A stretch of 64,000 bases of DNA. It comes from Dysidea avara. Its lineage: Eukaryota; Porifera; Demospongiae; Dictyoceratida; Dysideidae. The translations under genes were made by a program, and so were the position numbers. Below, in pieces: positions 48,175 through 60,524 of the stretch (position 1 is its first letter; every line of letters begins with the position of its first letter). The stretch lies in assembly GCF_963678975.1 (NCBI RefSeq), contig NC_089273.1:31620973-31684972 (forward strand). The letters are read 5' to 3'. The notes under the pieces were generated by a model, which was given only the letters and a program-made list of their open reading frames with translations, was not told where the DNA came from and did no database searches.

Positions 48175-49287
48175 AAATTATAAATTTAAAAATGAAGTAG
48201 GAATCCAAGAGATAAAAAGTAGTGAAACAAGAGATGAACGATGGTAGCTATTACAGCATAGCTCGGTGGGAAATCCCTACTTTGGCATGGTATAGCAATT
48301 ATTTTGTGTTCAATGCCAAAGTAGGGATTTCCCACCGAGCTATGCTGTAATAGCTACCATCATTCATCTTTTGTTTCACTACTTTTTATCTTTTGGATTC
48401 CTACTTTATTTTTAAAATAATTTTTAATATACTAGTTTGTTTAGTTTTTGTTAAGGCATACAGCTAGCTACAAACATGTGACTGTTCTATTAGGGTGACT
48501 GCTGTATTAGAGTATCTCAAGTCAGCCTGCAAAGATGTGCACTTGCCCAAAAAGGGGCGTGATTTCGATTAATTATTAGAGTATTTCGAGTCAGCCTTCC
48601 AACTTGAAGGTGTGTGGTCACTGAAATACAGCTAGAGTAAAAGGGGTGTGTCATCATGGTTGTGGTTTCGATCGATAATGCATAGAATGAAGAATGGGCA
48701 TGATCTTGTGACCTATTGTGAAGCTATCTAGTACCGGTACCTCTGTACAATAGCCTCCATCATAGATTACATCAGTAAGGAATATATAATCTATGCCTCC
48801 GTACAGTAGCGTAGTCTAAGCGCCTTAAATAATCTTGTGGCATCTATTATACAGCTTAAAGAAAGTGTTGATATGGAAAATTAATGCCTTGATATGGTTT
48901 CGTTGGATGAAGAAGACAAGCAGCCTGATTGAAGATAAAAGAAAAGACAAGGAAGGCGCAGAGGGCACACACTCATTGGAATCCCAAAAGGCACATCCCA
49001 CTGGTGAGTTTGTTATTGTGGCGTAAAATGGTGGCCATGCACTGCTTCGTTTGGCCTCTAGGCTTGCGACTGTGGTCAGTCAGGCAGTCAGTTTCAGTTT
49101 TTGGCGATTTTTAATATTGTGTATCCGGCCACCTGTAAGTGTTTTGTTGCATTTAATGCTGTTTTATGTATTATATGGACTAGTACTATTCCGTAAAGGC
49201 GATTTTAGTCTCGTAAGATATCTCTAGGATGATTTTTAAAGGCAGAATTTTGGGCAGTACGTGAAATTTTCACCTGGATTCCTACTT
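48175..49287 (+). mobile_element. Foldback element R2, copy 2
   Basis: Same layout as copy 1: AAGTAGGAATCC at 48195-48206, hairpin arms 48175-48297 and 48314-48430, box CTGTATTAGAGTATCTCAAG near 48502, terminal GGATTCCTACTT at 49276-49287. The apex sequence (ATCCCTACTTTGGCATGGTA) is the most conserved part. It inserted next to the small ATAT-flanked repeat at 47960-48164. Confidence 0.75.
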
Positions 49288-49499
49288 AAATGGTACGACC
49301 GTACCGTTTGATTTAATAGGTTTTTGTTACAAGTAATTGCAATAATTTTGCAGTTTGTAACTAGTCATTTATTTTACAATTTTCTATTACATTGCTATGC
49401 AATACTAAGGTAGTGATATTCAAATAAACCACTTTAAACAACATATTATTCACAGATGTACCTTCTTAACTGTTTTATAGTTTGCCTATATATATATCA

Positions 49500-50245
49500 T
49501 ACACTACTGTCTATAGTAGGGACCACAAAGGAGTAGGCATGGCCCACGAAATAATATCACCCAAAAAAAACAGCCTCAATTTCCCCTAACGACAGTCAGG
49601 AAGTATTGGTTAGGTGAAACTATGCCCAAACAAGCTTTCAGATCAACCTGAAACACTTTCAACAAGTTGTTACGGAATTTTAAAAATAATTTATTTAGTG
49701 GAATTTTCTACTGACTCAGTAAGTAAGTAAGTAACTGACTAATGCCTTCAGACAAGCGTAACTCGATAACGGCTAAGGCTACGGGCTTGATTTTTTCACT
49801 GTTTGATGTCGCTTCTGCCCGACAAGTACCTTTTGGCATACCACATACGTGCAATGTATTCTTCATGGACTTACCAGTTTGTGTCCCAATCATCTTTGTT
49901 GACAGCGAAAAGTGTCGATTTGGCGATAGCACATGATGGCTTCCCTTCGTAACAGAAATCATCCGTATTTGTCATAGTGGCTATTTTGATATCAGAGGTG
50001 CTTTTCAAACAGTTCTTGATTCATACTGCTGTGTAACGGGTTGAAGATAGCTGACAATGAAACGTAATGGATGCTTCACTTTTCAGACGATAATTGATAT
50101 AACTGGGGCACGCGGCACCATTTCTTTTGGTATGCGTGGATTGCAGAGGTGCTTTTCGAACAGTTCTTGATTCGAAATGCTGCGTAACAGGTTGAACATA
50201 GCTGACAATGAAGTGTAATGGATACTTCACTTTTCAGACAATAAT
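49500..50245. repeat. Second copy of the 6140-6840 repeat
   Basis: TAGTAGGGACCACAAAGGAG start, CCAATACTTCCTGACTGT on the minus strand, and CATGGACTTACCAGTTTGTG at 49864. Two units with GCTGTGTAACGGGTTGAAGA and GCTGCGTAACAGGTTGAACA at 50029 and 50179. The 84- and 64-codon frames here fall in the repeat and are not genes. Confidence 0.6.
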
Positions 50246-50904
50246 GGTACCTAGTTTAATTGGAATACAATAAACAGTCAAGGAGTTATTAGCAATTGTT
50301 CACGAAAGATAATACTAATATGTTATAGGATAAACACTTATGGGAAAAGCCGAAGATCGGTACATGCATAGGTTAACTATTGAACTTCAAAACCACCATG
50401 GAGATTTCTACAAAACCACCATGGCTTGAAAGAAATCGAGCTAAAGATCACAAAAATACAGCAAAAAAAGGGTGTAACAATTACACAATCAAGATTTGTT
50501 AATTAAAATAATTAGACTGGTATAAACTCCACCTTTGGTGTAAAAATTATACTCTGACTTGATGGTAATGCTTATAATACATCTCTGGAAATGTACTCAG
50601 GAAACTAGCCACATTGTGATGAGTGGCTCAAGGTTTATTCTGACTCTGAGGTTTATTCCAAGAGAAACCAATTCATGACATTATGCCAAGCATAGGGTCA
50701 AAAATGTAACTACTGTTTAGCTGCAGAAATGGACAATTCAGATTACCAGCAAGCTTTTGGGACTCACTTCAGGATGAACCAAATTCACCTCGATGAAACA
50801 CTTGAGATGAAAATCCATTAGTTCTAGACTGAAACGTCTTAGATTTGAGCCTTACCGTGAGTGAATAGTACTCTGGTGAGATTTATGGAAGTTCTATCTA
50901 ATCC

Positions 50905-51212
50905 AAAACAGCCAAGCTGTAAAAAAGTGTGCAGCCCTCAAAAAGGCTATGGTGAAAAAAGATGTGAAATCCAAGGTTGCGGCCAAGAAATGGTTGTGAT
51001 GGTAGGTTAATGTAAAATTTTAATAATGACAATTCAGGTGAATTTTTGTGCCGCTTGATCTTGGCACAAAATTCACCTGAATTGTCATTATTAAAATTTT
51101 TACCATTAACCTACCATCACAGCCATTTCTTGGCTGCCACCTTGGATTTCACATCTTTTTTCACCATAGCCTTTTTGAGGGTCGCACACTTATTTTACAG
51201 CTTGGCTGTTTT
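50905..51212. repeat. Hairpin head of alpha-2
   Basis: Arms AAAACAGCCAAGCTG to GGTGAATTTTTGTGCC and GGCACAAAATTCACCTGAAT to CAGCTTGGCTGTTTT are nearly perfect inverted copies of about 145 bp around a loop of under 20 bp. Confidence 0.88.
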
Positions 51213-51389
51213 GGATTAGATTTCATTTCTTTTTGTATTTGTATACCCCATATATTTTAACCTATCTTTTTTTCTTTACCACAGGAAGAAGAAAAGACGA
51301 AGTAGATGTACTTTAAATATTTTATCAGTAAATGTACAAATTATATATAATTATATATTACATAATTATATTGATTACAGAAATCTCCA

Positions 51390-52900
51390 TGGTGGTTTCT
51401 TTGTAACTGAACAATCTACAAGGTGACTTCTTCTAGATGTTCTCTCTACAGGGAGAATTGTTTGTAGCTGAACGATCTACAAGGTAACTTCTTCTAGCTG
51501 ATCTCTCTACAGGGTAGTTTGTTTGTACCTGAATTCTGTACAGGTGATTTATTTGCAGCTGAGCTCTTTACAGAATGGTTTCTTTGTAGCTGAACTCTCT
51601 ACAAGGTAACTTCTTCTAACTGATCTTTCTACAGGGCAATTTGTTTGTGGAAGAATTTTATACAGGGTGATTTCTTTGCAGCTGAACTCTCTACATGGTG
51701 GTTTCTTTGTACACTGTAGCTGAACTCTCTACAAGGTAACTTCTTCTAGCTGATCTCTCTACAGGGTGATTTGTTTGTAGCTGAACGATCTACAAGGTAA
51801 CTTCTTCTAGCTGATCTCTCTACAGGGTGATTTGTTTGTAGCTGAATTGAGTGAATTCTGTACAGGTGATTTGTTTGCAGCTGAGCTCTTTACAGAATGG
51901 TTTCTTTGTAGCTGAACTCTCTACAGGGGAACTTCTTCTAACTGATCTTTCTACAGGGCAATTTGTTTGTGGCTGAATTTTCTACACGGTGATTTCTTTG
52001 CAGTTGAACTCTCTACATGGTGGTTTCTTTGTAGTTGAACTCTCTACAAGGCAATTTCTTCTAGCTGATCTCTCTACAGGGAGATTTGTTTGTAGCTGAA
52101 CTATCTACAAGGTAACTACTTCTAGCTGATCTCTCTACAGGGTGATTTGTTCGTAGCTGAATTCTGTACAGGTGATTTGTTTGCAGCTGAGCTCTTTACA
52201 AAATGGTTTCTTTGTAGCTGAACTCTCTACAAGGTAACTTCTTCTAACTGATCTTTCTACAGGGTGATTTGTTTGTAGCTGAACTATCTACAAGGTAATT
52301 TCTTCTAGCTGATCTCTCTACAGGGTGATTTGTTTGTAGCTGAATTCTGTACAGGTGATTTTTTTGCAGCTGAGCTCTTTACAGAATGGTTTCTTTGTAG
52401 CTGAACTCTCTACAAGGTAACTTTTCTAGCTGATGTCTATACAAGGTCACTAGTTTGTAGCTGAACTCTCTACATGGTGGTTTCTTTGTAACTGAACTTT
52501 CTACAAGGTGACTTCTTCTAGCTGATCTTTCTACAGGGTGATTTGTTTGTAGCTGAACTCTCTACAAGGTAACTTCTTCTAGCTGATCTCTCTACAGGGA
52601 GATTTGTTTGTAGCCGAACTCTCTACATGATGGTTTCTTTGTAGCTGAACTCTCTGCAAGGTAACTTCTTCTATTGATCTCTCTACAGGGCGATTTGTTC
52701 GTAGCTGAACTCTCTACATGGTGGTTTCTTTGTAGCTGAACTCTACAAGGCGATTTCTTCTAGATGAACTATCTCTTTCCATAGTTGCATGAACTCCCTA
52801 CAAGGTAACTTCTTCTAGCTGATCTCTCTACAGGGTGACTTGTGTGTAGCTGATCTCTATACAGGTTTCTTGTTTCTAGCTGATCTTTTGAATTCTCTTC
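51390..52900 (+). repeat. 31-bp minisatellite array in alpha-2
   Basis: About 48 units. A higher-order order of unit types (TTTCTTTGTAGCTGAACTC, CTTCTTCTAGCTGATC and TTTGTTTGTAGCTGAA types) repeats as blocks of three to five units, seen around 51600, 51900, 52210 and 52390. This indicates amplification of multi-unit blocks. Confidence 0.9.
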
Positions 52901-53731
52901 AGGGTGACTGCTCTATTAGGATGACTGCTCTATTAGAGTATCTCGATCTCGCACTTGCTGCACCAAGTTGGATTTCGTGTTATAACTCCGTGGCTTTAAG
53001 TCTGATTCTTGTATACAATTGATGAGCCTTTCTAAGATGATTACTCCATCTGTACAACGATTTTCAAAGCATTATCCCAAGCGGTTTATCTGGTAGGCGT
53101 GGCAAGCAGTCGTTTTTTTATTAGCTAATCTCGATTGCGTAGTTGTTACACACTGTTAGTTTTTTCGTTGTATCTTCCTGGTTTTTAGCTCGATTTCTTT
53201 CAAACCACAAAAGGTTTGAGGTTCAATAGTTAACCTATTCACTCACCGATTTTCAGCTTCTTCCCATACGCGGTTTACCCTGTAGGCGTGACAACATATT
53301 GGTGTTATTGTTCGTGAATAATCGCTCATAACTCTTTGCCTGTTTATCGTATTCCAGCCACAGTTGGTACAGAGATCCGCCTTTATACCCCCCTTCTGTG
53401 TGCCAACTTTCAAGGCAATCGGATATGGCGTTCGAGCTTTATAGCAGTTTTTGTAAGTGTGCGACAAGAGGAAGAAAAATAGGAAGAAAAAAAACGAAGA
53501 AACTAAGCCAATGTTTGAAGTCCCATATCTCGGGAACGCCTGGAACGATTTCGCTCAAATTTGGAATGTGGAGTGCTGAAGTTGGAGGGCATGTCCACAG
53601 CAAAAATCATCTTGTTTCATCAAGGAAGCACAGAGCTATGGAGGTGCGAAAATTGCGTTTTCTTTCTTTCTGTCGAAATACTCACGGGTGTGGCTTCTTG
53701 GGCCGCACGATACACTACCGTGTGTCTTGAT

Positions 53732-54116
53732 ATCAACCACCTTATTAATTTTATTCCTTCAGGCTTGATTGACTTTGATGGGTATTAGTTGGAAACTGCC
53801 TTGTTAACAGTGTGTATTCATGCCCCCAGTGACTGTTGTATCCTTGCATTGGTTTAGTCTATCAAGCTGGCTGTACAAGTAGCTATGCAGCAATTTTGTG
53901 GGTTTGAGATACTCATCTGAGGCACTTTGTATTGTAGCCACTTGTGGACTAGTAGTCATGCCACAAGATTTACCCAATAATACTAGCCAATAACATGAAT
54001 AGTACTCTGATATCCTCTATTACAACTTAAGGCACCTATTTGTTAAATGTGTGTTGTCTCGTGGATTGTAGTACAGTATGCTTGCTGTGGTTTATAGTGC
54101 AACATGATATATATTA
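53732..54116. other. Unique spacer between alpha-2 and alpha-3
   Basis: No frame of interest and no recognised repeat. It fixes the boundaries of the two flanking composite elements. Confidence 0.5.
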
Positions 54117-54123
54117 TCTAATC

Positions 54124-54434
54124 AAAAACAGCCAAGCTGTAAAAAAAGGTGCAGCCCCCAAAAAGGCCATGGTGAAAAAAGATGTGAAATCCAAGGTGGC
54201 GGCCAAGAAATGGCTGTGATGGTAGGTTAATGGATAAATTTTAATAACGACAATTCAGGTGAATTTTGTGCCGTTTGGTCTTGGCACCAAATTCACCTGA
54301 AATGTCGTTATTAAAATTTAACCATTAACCTACCATCACAGCCATTTCTTGGCCGCTACCTTGGATTTCACATCTTTTTTCACCATGGCCTTTTTAGGGG
54401 CCGCACCTTTTTTTACAGCTTGGCTATTTTTGAT
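54124..54434. repeat. Hairpin head of alpha-3
   Basis: Inverted arms from AAAACAGCCAAGCTG to CAATTCAGGTGAATTTTGTG and from GGCACCAAATTCACCTGA to ACAGCTTGGCTATTTTT. Confidence 0.88.
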
Positions 54435-54639
54435 TAGATATCACTTCTTTTTGTATTTGTATACTGCAAAGCTGGCCTATGGCTGGCTTTGGGGCTTTTT
54501 TAACCCATGTGTTTTTTTCTTTACCATAGGAAGAAGAAAAGAACTTAAAGAAGATTTTTAATACTTAAATTATTTTTGATTTATTAGTAATTATACAAAT
54601 TATATATACATATATTTATTACATGCCCATTATTCCCCA

Positions 54640-57600
54640 CAGGATAGTTTTTTGCAGCTGATCTCTCTACTGGGTGACTTGAAATGTAGCTGAACTATAT
54701 ACAGGATGGTTTCTTTGTAGCTGAACTCTCTACAAGGTGACTTCTTCCAGCTGGTCTCTCTACAGGGTGATTTGTTTCTAGCTGAACTCTCTACAGGTGA
54801 TTTGTTTGCCGCGAAACTATCTACATGGTGGTTTCTTTGTAGCTGAACTCTCTACAAGATGGTTTCTTTGTAGCTGAACTCTCTATAAGGTGACTTCGTA
54901 TAGCTGAACTCTCTACAGGGCGATTTTTTTGTAGCTGAACTCTCTATAGGGTGATTTATTTGCAGCTGAACTCTCTACATGATGGTTTCTTTGTAGCTAA
55001 ACTCTCTACAAGGTGACTTCTTCCAGCTGATCTCTCTACGGAGTGATTTGGTTCTAGCTGAACTCTCTACAGGTGATTTGTTTGCAGCTAAACTCTCTAC
55101 ATGGTGGTTTCTTTGTAGCTGGACTCCCTACATGATGGTTTCTTTGTAGCTGAACTCTCTACAAGGTAACTTCTTCTCTACAGGGTGATTTGTTGTAGTT
55201 GAATTCTCTACAAGGTGGTTTGTTTGAGGCTGAACTCTCTACATGGCGGTTTCTTTGTAGCTGAACTCTCTACACAGTGATTTGTTTGCAGCTGAACTCT
55301 CTACATGATGGTTTCTTTGTAGCTGAACTCTCTACAAGGTGACTTCTTCTAGCTGATCCCTCTACAGGGGGATTTATTTGTAGCTGAACTCTATACAAGT
55401 GATTTATTTGCAGCTGAACTTTTTATGTGGTGGTTTCTTTGTAGCTGAACTCTCTACAAGGTGACTTCTTCTAGCTGATCTCTCTACAGGGTGATTTGTT
55501 TCTAGCTGAACTCTCTACAGGTGATTTTTTGCAGCTAAACAATCTACATGGTGGTTTCTTTGTAGCTGAACTCTCTACATGATGGTTTCTTTGTAGCTGA
55601 ACTCTTTACCAGGTGACTTCTTCTAGCTGAACTCTCTACGGGGTAATTTCTTTGTAGCTGAACTCTCTACATGATGGTTTCTTTGTAGCTGAACTCTCTA
55701 CAAGGTAACTTCTTCTAGCTGATCTTTCTACTGGGTGATTTGTTTGCAGCTGAACTCTCTACATGGTGGTTTCTTTGTTGCTGAACTCTCTACAAGGTGA
55801 ATTCTTCTACCTGATCTCTCTACAGGGTAATTTGTTTGTAACTGAACTCGGTACAAGGTGCGTTTTTGTGGGTGATCTCACTGCAGGTTGATTTGTTTGT
55901 AGCTGAACTCACTAAAGGGTGATTTGCTTGTAGCTGAACTCCTTGCATTGTGTGTAGTTTCTAGCTGATCTCTCTACAAGTTGATTTGTGTGTAGCTGAT
56001 CTCTCTGCAGGTTGATTAATTTGTAGCCGATCTCTCTACAGTGTAATTTGTTTGTAGCTGAACTGTCTATAAGGTGATTTGTTTGTAGCTGATCTCTCTG
56101 CAGGTTGATTTGTTTTAGCTGAACTCTCTACCTGGTGATTTACTTGTAGCTGAACTCCTTACATTGTGTCTAGTTTCTAGCTGATCTCTCTACAGGATGA
56201 TTTGTTTGTAGCTGATTTGTGTGTAGCTGATCTCTCTGCAGGGTGATTTGTTTGTAGCCGATCTCTCTACAAGGTAATTTGTTTGTAGCTATAAGGTGAT
56301 TTGTTTGTAGCTGATCTCTCTGCAGATTGATTTGTTTTAGCTGAACTCTCTACAGGGTGATTTGTTTCTAGCTTATCTCTCTACAGGTTGATTTATGTGT
56401 AACTGATCTCTCTACAAATCAAGCTGATTTGTTTGTAGCTGATCTCTCTGCAGGTTGATTTGTTTCTAGATGATCTCTCTACAGGTTGATTGGTTTGTTG
56501 CTGATTGCTCTAAAGGTTGATTTGTTTGTACTGAACTCTCTGCAAAGTGTTTTGTTTGTAGTTGATCTCTATACAAGGTGATTTTTTGTAGCTGACCTTT
56601 CTTCAAGGTGGTTTATTTCTAGCTGATATCTCTACAGGGTGATTTTTTGTAGCTGACCTCTCTTCAGGGTGATTTGTTTCTAGCTGATCGCTCTACAGGT
56701 TGGTTTGTTTGTAGCTGAACTCTCTACAGAGTGATTTGCTTGTAGCTGAACTCCTTACATTGTGTCTAGTTTCTAGCTGATCTCTCTACAGGGTGATTTG
56801 TTTGTAGCTGATCTCTCTACAAGTTGAATTGTGTGTATATAGCTGATCTCTCTGCAGTTTGATTTGTTTGTAGCCGATCTCTCTACAATGTAATTTGTTT
56901 GTAACTGAACTGTCTATAAGGTGATTTGTTTGTAGCTGATCTCTCTGCAGGTTGATTTGGTTTAGCTGAATTCTCTACAGGGTGATTTACTTGTAGCTGA
57001 ACTCCTAACATTGTGTCTAGTTTCTAGCTGATCTCTCTACAGGGTGATTTGTTTGTAGCTGATCTCTCTACAAGTTGATTTGTGTGTAGCTGATCTTTCT
57101 ACAGGTTGATTTGTTTGTAGCCGATCTCTCTCCAGAGTAATTTGTTTGTAGCTGAACTCTGTACAAGGTGCTTTTTTGTAGGTGATCTCATTGTAGGTTG
57201 ATGTGTTTGTAGCTGAACTCACTAAAGGGTGATTTGCTTGTAGCAGAACTCCCTTACATTGTGTCTAGTTTCTAGCTGATCTCTCTACAGGTTAATTTGT
57301 TTGTAGCCGATCTCTCTACAGGGTAATGTGTTTGTAGCTGAACTCTCTATAAGGTGATTTGTTTGCAGCTGAACTCTCTACATGGTGGTTTCTTTGTTGC
57401 TGAACTCTCTACAGGGTGTTTTGCTTTTAGCTGAACTCTCTACAGGGTGATTTGTTTCTAGCTTATCTCTCTGCAGGTTGATTTGTGTGTAACTGATCTC
57501 TCTACAAGCTGATTTGTTTGTAGCTGATCTCTCTGCAGGTTGATTTGTTTCTAGCTGATCTCTCTACAAGTTGATTTGTTTGTTGCTGATCGCTCTAAAA

Positions 57601-58790
57601 GTTGATTTGTTTGTAGCTGAACTCTCTGCAAAGTGTTTTGTTTGTAGCTGACCTCTCTTCAGGGTGATTTGTTTCTAGCTGATCTCTCTACAGGGTGATT
57701 GTTTGTAGCTGACCTCTCTTCAGGGTGATTTGTTTCTAGCTGATTGCTCGACAGGTTGATTTGTTTATAGATGAACTCTCTACAGGGTAATTTGCTTGTA
57801 GCTGAACTCCTTACATTGTGTTTAGTTTGTAACTGATCTCTCTACAGGGTGATTTGTTTGTAGCTGATTTGTGTGTAGCTGATCTCTCTTCAGGGTGATT
57901 TGTTTCTAGCTGATCTCTCTATAGGGTGATTTTTTGTAGCTGACCTCTCTTCAGGGTGATTTGTTTCTAGCTGATTGCTCGACAGGTTGATTTGTTTGTA
58001 GATGAACTCTCTACATGGTAATTTGCTTGTAGCTGAACTCCTTACATTGTGTCTAGTTTGTAGCTGATCTCTCTACAGGGTGATTTGTTTGTAGCTGATC
58101 TCTCTACAAGTTGATGTGTGTAGCTGATCTCTCTGCAGAGTGATTTGTTTGTAGCCGATCTCTCTACAAGGTAATTTGTTTGTAGCTGAACTATCTATAA
58201 GGTGATTTGTTTGTAGCTGATCTCTCTGCAGATTGATTTGTTTTAGCTGAACTCTCTACAGGGTGATTTTTTTCTAGCTTATCTCTCTACAGGTTGATTT
58301 GTGTGTAACTGATCTCTCTACAAGCTGATTTGTTTGTAGCTGATCTCTCTGCAGGTTGATTTGTTTCTAGATGATCTCTCTACAGGTAGATTTGTGTTGA
58401 TTTGTTCATTGCTGATCGCTCTAAAGGTTGATTTGTTGTAGCTGAACACTCTGCAAAGTGTTTTGTTTGTAGCTGATCTCTCTACAGGGTAATTTGTTTG
58501 TAGCTGAACTCTCTCCACAGTGACTTGTGTGTAGCTGAATTCTGTGTAGCTGAATTTTCTAGAGAGTGACTTAATTGTAGCTGAATTCTCTACAGGGTGC
58601 ATGACTTGTTTATAGCTGAACTTTCTTCAGTGTGACTTGTAATGTTCTGAATTTCTACAGTGATGTATTTGTAGCTTAACTCTCCACAGCGTGACTTGCT
58701 TCTTGCTGAACTGTCTATAAGATTAACTTTTTGCAGCTGAACTCCCTACAGAATAACTTGTAATACAATAGAATTCTATAATAGAGTAAA
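54640..58790 (+). repeat. 31-bp minisatellite array in alpha-3
   Basis: Over 120 units. Unit types shift along the array: TTTCTTTGTAGCTGAAC dominates to 55800, then TTTGTTTGTAGCTGATC with CTCTCTGCAGGTTG. A block of about 1 kb around 55880-56520 reappears with changes at 56700-57600 and again at 57760-58450, so large segments have been duplicated. Confidence 0.9.
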
Positions 58791-59589
58791 TAAATTAGCT
58801 GAATGCTCTATTAGGGTGACTGTTCTATTAGAGTATCTCGATCTCGCGGCTTTCGAATCATAACTCAGTGGTTTGTAATCCAATTCTTCTATACTACTGC
58901 AAGGACTTTCAATGAAGATTATTCCAGCTATTCACCAATTTTCAGCTCATTGCTCTAAGCGGTTTTCCTAGTAGGCGTGAAAACTAATACTTTTTATTCC
59001 TAAAAGTCGATCGCGTAATTGTGACACAGGTTGGGTTTTGTGTCATATCTCCGTGGTCTTTATCTCGATTCCTTTCAAACCACCAAAAGGCACTCCTGCG
59101 ATGGTTACTCCATCTACATAGCAATTTTCAACTCATTCCATGAAGCGGTTTACCCTGTAGGCGTGACAACAAATCGATCTTGTTTTACGTGAATAATCGG
59201 TCATAACTCCTGAATAATTCATTGGATTTGCACCAAATTTGATTCTAGGATTCGCCTTTGGACTCCCCTTCTGTGTGCCAAATTTCAAGGCGATCGGAAT
59301 ACGCGTTTGCGTTTTATAGTAATTTTTGCAAGTGTGCGAAAAGACGAAGAAGAAGAAAAAAAAAACGAAACTTTGGCCACTCGTATCTCGGAAATGGCTT
59401 GAGTGATTTCCTTCAAATTTGGAATGTAGACTCCCCTAGCTGGCGGGCAAATCTGCAGCAAATTTGGTTTCAATGGTATCACCGAGATTCAATAGTGTGA
59501 AAATGACGTTTTCTTTCTTCCTGTCAATATACTCACGGTGTGGCGCGCCGGCTTCTTGGGCTGCACGACACACTATTGTGTGTCTTGAT

Positions 59590-60039
59590 GTGGTGTATAA
59601 TGTCAGAAATAATGTTATTGGTCACAGGATTTTCCAGCTTTGTACTGATTTTCCATTGAAAATGAAAGGTAAATTTATTGGTCCAAAATGTTCAACTGTT
59701 GTTAGCGTGTGTAAAATATTTTAATATAAATTATTAGAAATGTGTCAGGCCAATACAACGGTGTATAGAAGGTCACCACTGTCTAATGGTGTCAGTGACT
59801 GTTCTATTAAAGTACATTAATTTTCAAGTAATTTTTTGCACACTGAGGCACTTTTATAGTTCATATAATGCCTAACTTGAAAATTTTAAATATGGATATA
59901 ATTGAAACAGTGAATAATACAGCATGTAAATGCATCAAATATCTCTTATAGGACAGTCACTGAGGCATTTAAGCAGTGGCGACCTTTTGTACATTGTTTT
60001 GGTTTATTGTTGACCTTGCACATCTCAAGTAAGTTCAAA
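59590..60039. other. Unique spacer between alpha-3 and alpha-4
   Basis: No gene seen. Contains GTGACTGTTCTATTAAAGTA at 59794, an isolated box variant. Confidence 0.5.
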
Positions 60040-60046
60040 TCTAATC

Positions 60047-60365
60047 AAAAACAGCCAAGCTGTAAAAAAAGGTATGGCCCCTAAAAAGGCCATGGTGAAA
60101 AAAGATGTGAAATCCAAGGTGGCAGCCAAGAAATGGCTGTGATGGTAGGTTAATGGTAAAAATTTTAATAACAACAATTCAGGTGAATTTGTGTTGCCTC
60201 CTCCACTAGGATTCGGCATCAAATTCACCTGAATTGTCGTTATTAAAATTTTTACCCTTAACCTACCATCACAGCCATTTCTTGGCCGCCACCTTGGATT
60301 TCATATCTTTGTTCACCATGGCCTTTTTAGGGGCCGCATCTTTTTTTACAGCTTGGCTGTTTTTG
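60047..60365. repeat. Hairpin head of alpha-4
   Basis: Arms AAAACAGCCAAGCTG to AACAATTCAGGTGAATTTG and CAAATTCACCTGAATTGTC to ACAGCTTGGCTGTTTT. The loop (about 60190-60215) contains a CCTCCTCCACTAGG stretch also seen in the heads near 33290 and 45855. Confidence 0.88.
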
Positions 60366-60524
60366 CATACCCCAAAGCTGGCCATAGGCTGGTTTTGGGA
60401 CTTTTTTACTTTTTCTTTACCACAGGAAGAATAATAAGACATTAATACTTCAACTGTTTTTGATTTTATCAGCAATTATACTAATTATATACATATATTT
60501 ATTACATGTCTATTATTCCCTACT

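Larger units (their letters stand above)
50897..53731 (+). mobile_element. Composite repeat alpha-2
   Basis: Starts TCTAATCCAAAACAGCC. The head hairpin is 50905-51212, a CCACAGGAAGAAGAAAAG linker end is near 51282, the minisatellite is 51390-52900, paired CTATTAG boxes are at 52910-52945, and the tail runs to CACTACCGTGTGTCTTGAT at 53731. The tail shares TTTACCCTGTAGGCGTGACA and the purine run GAAGAAAAATAGGAAG with the other alpha copies. Non-coding. Confidence 0.75.
54117..59589 (+). mobile_element. Composite repeat alpha-3 (largest)
   Basis: TCTAATCAAAAACAGCC start, head hairpin 54124-54434, CCATAGGAAGAAGAAAAG linker end at 54525-54542, a 4.1-kb minisatellite (54640-58790), the box GTTCTATTAGAGTATCTCGA at 58822-58841, the tail, and terminal hairpin CGACACACTATTGTGTGTC ending CTTGAT at 59589. 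Same architecture as alpha-1, -2 and -4, with an expanded minisatellite. Non-coding. Confidence 0.75.

Noticed and set aside
57037-58602. Minus-strand frames with repeated ERSATNKTLCR-like peptides
   Set aside because: A 31-bp period gives an open frame by chance over multiples of 93 bp; the frame breaks wherever unit length varies, and no start or splice context supports it.
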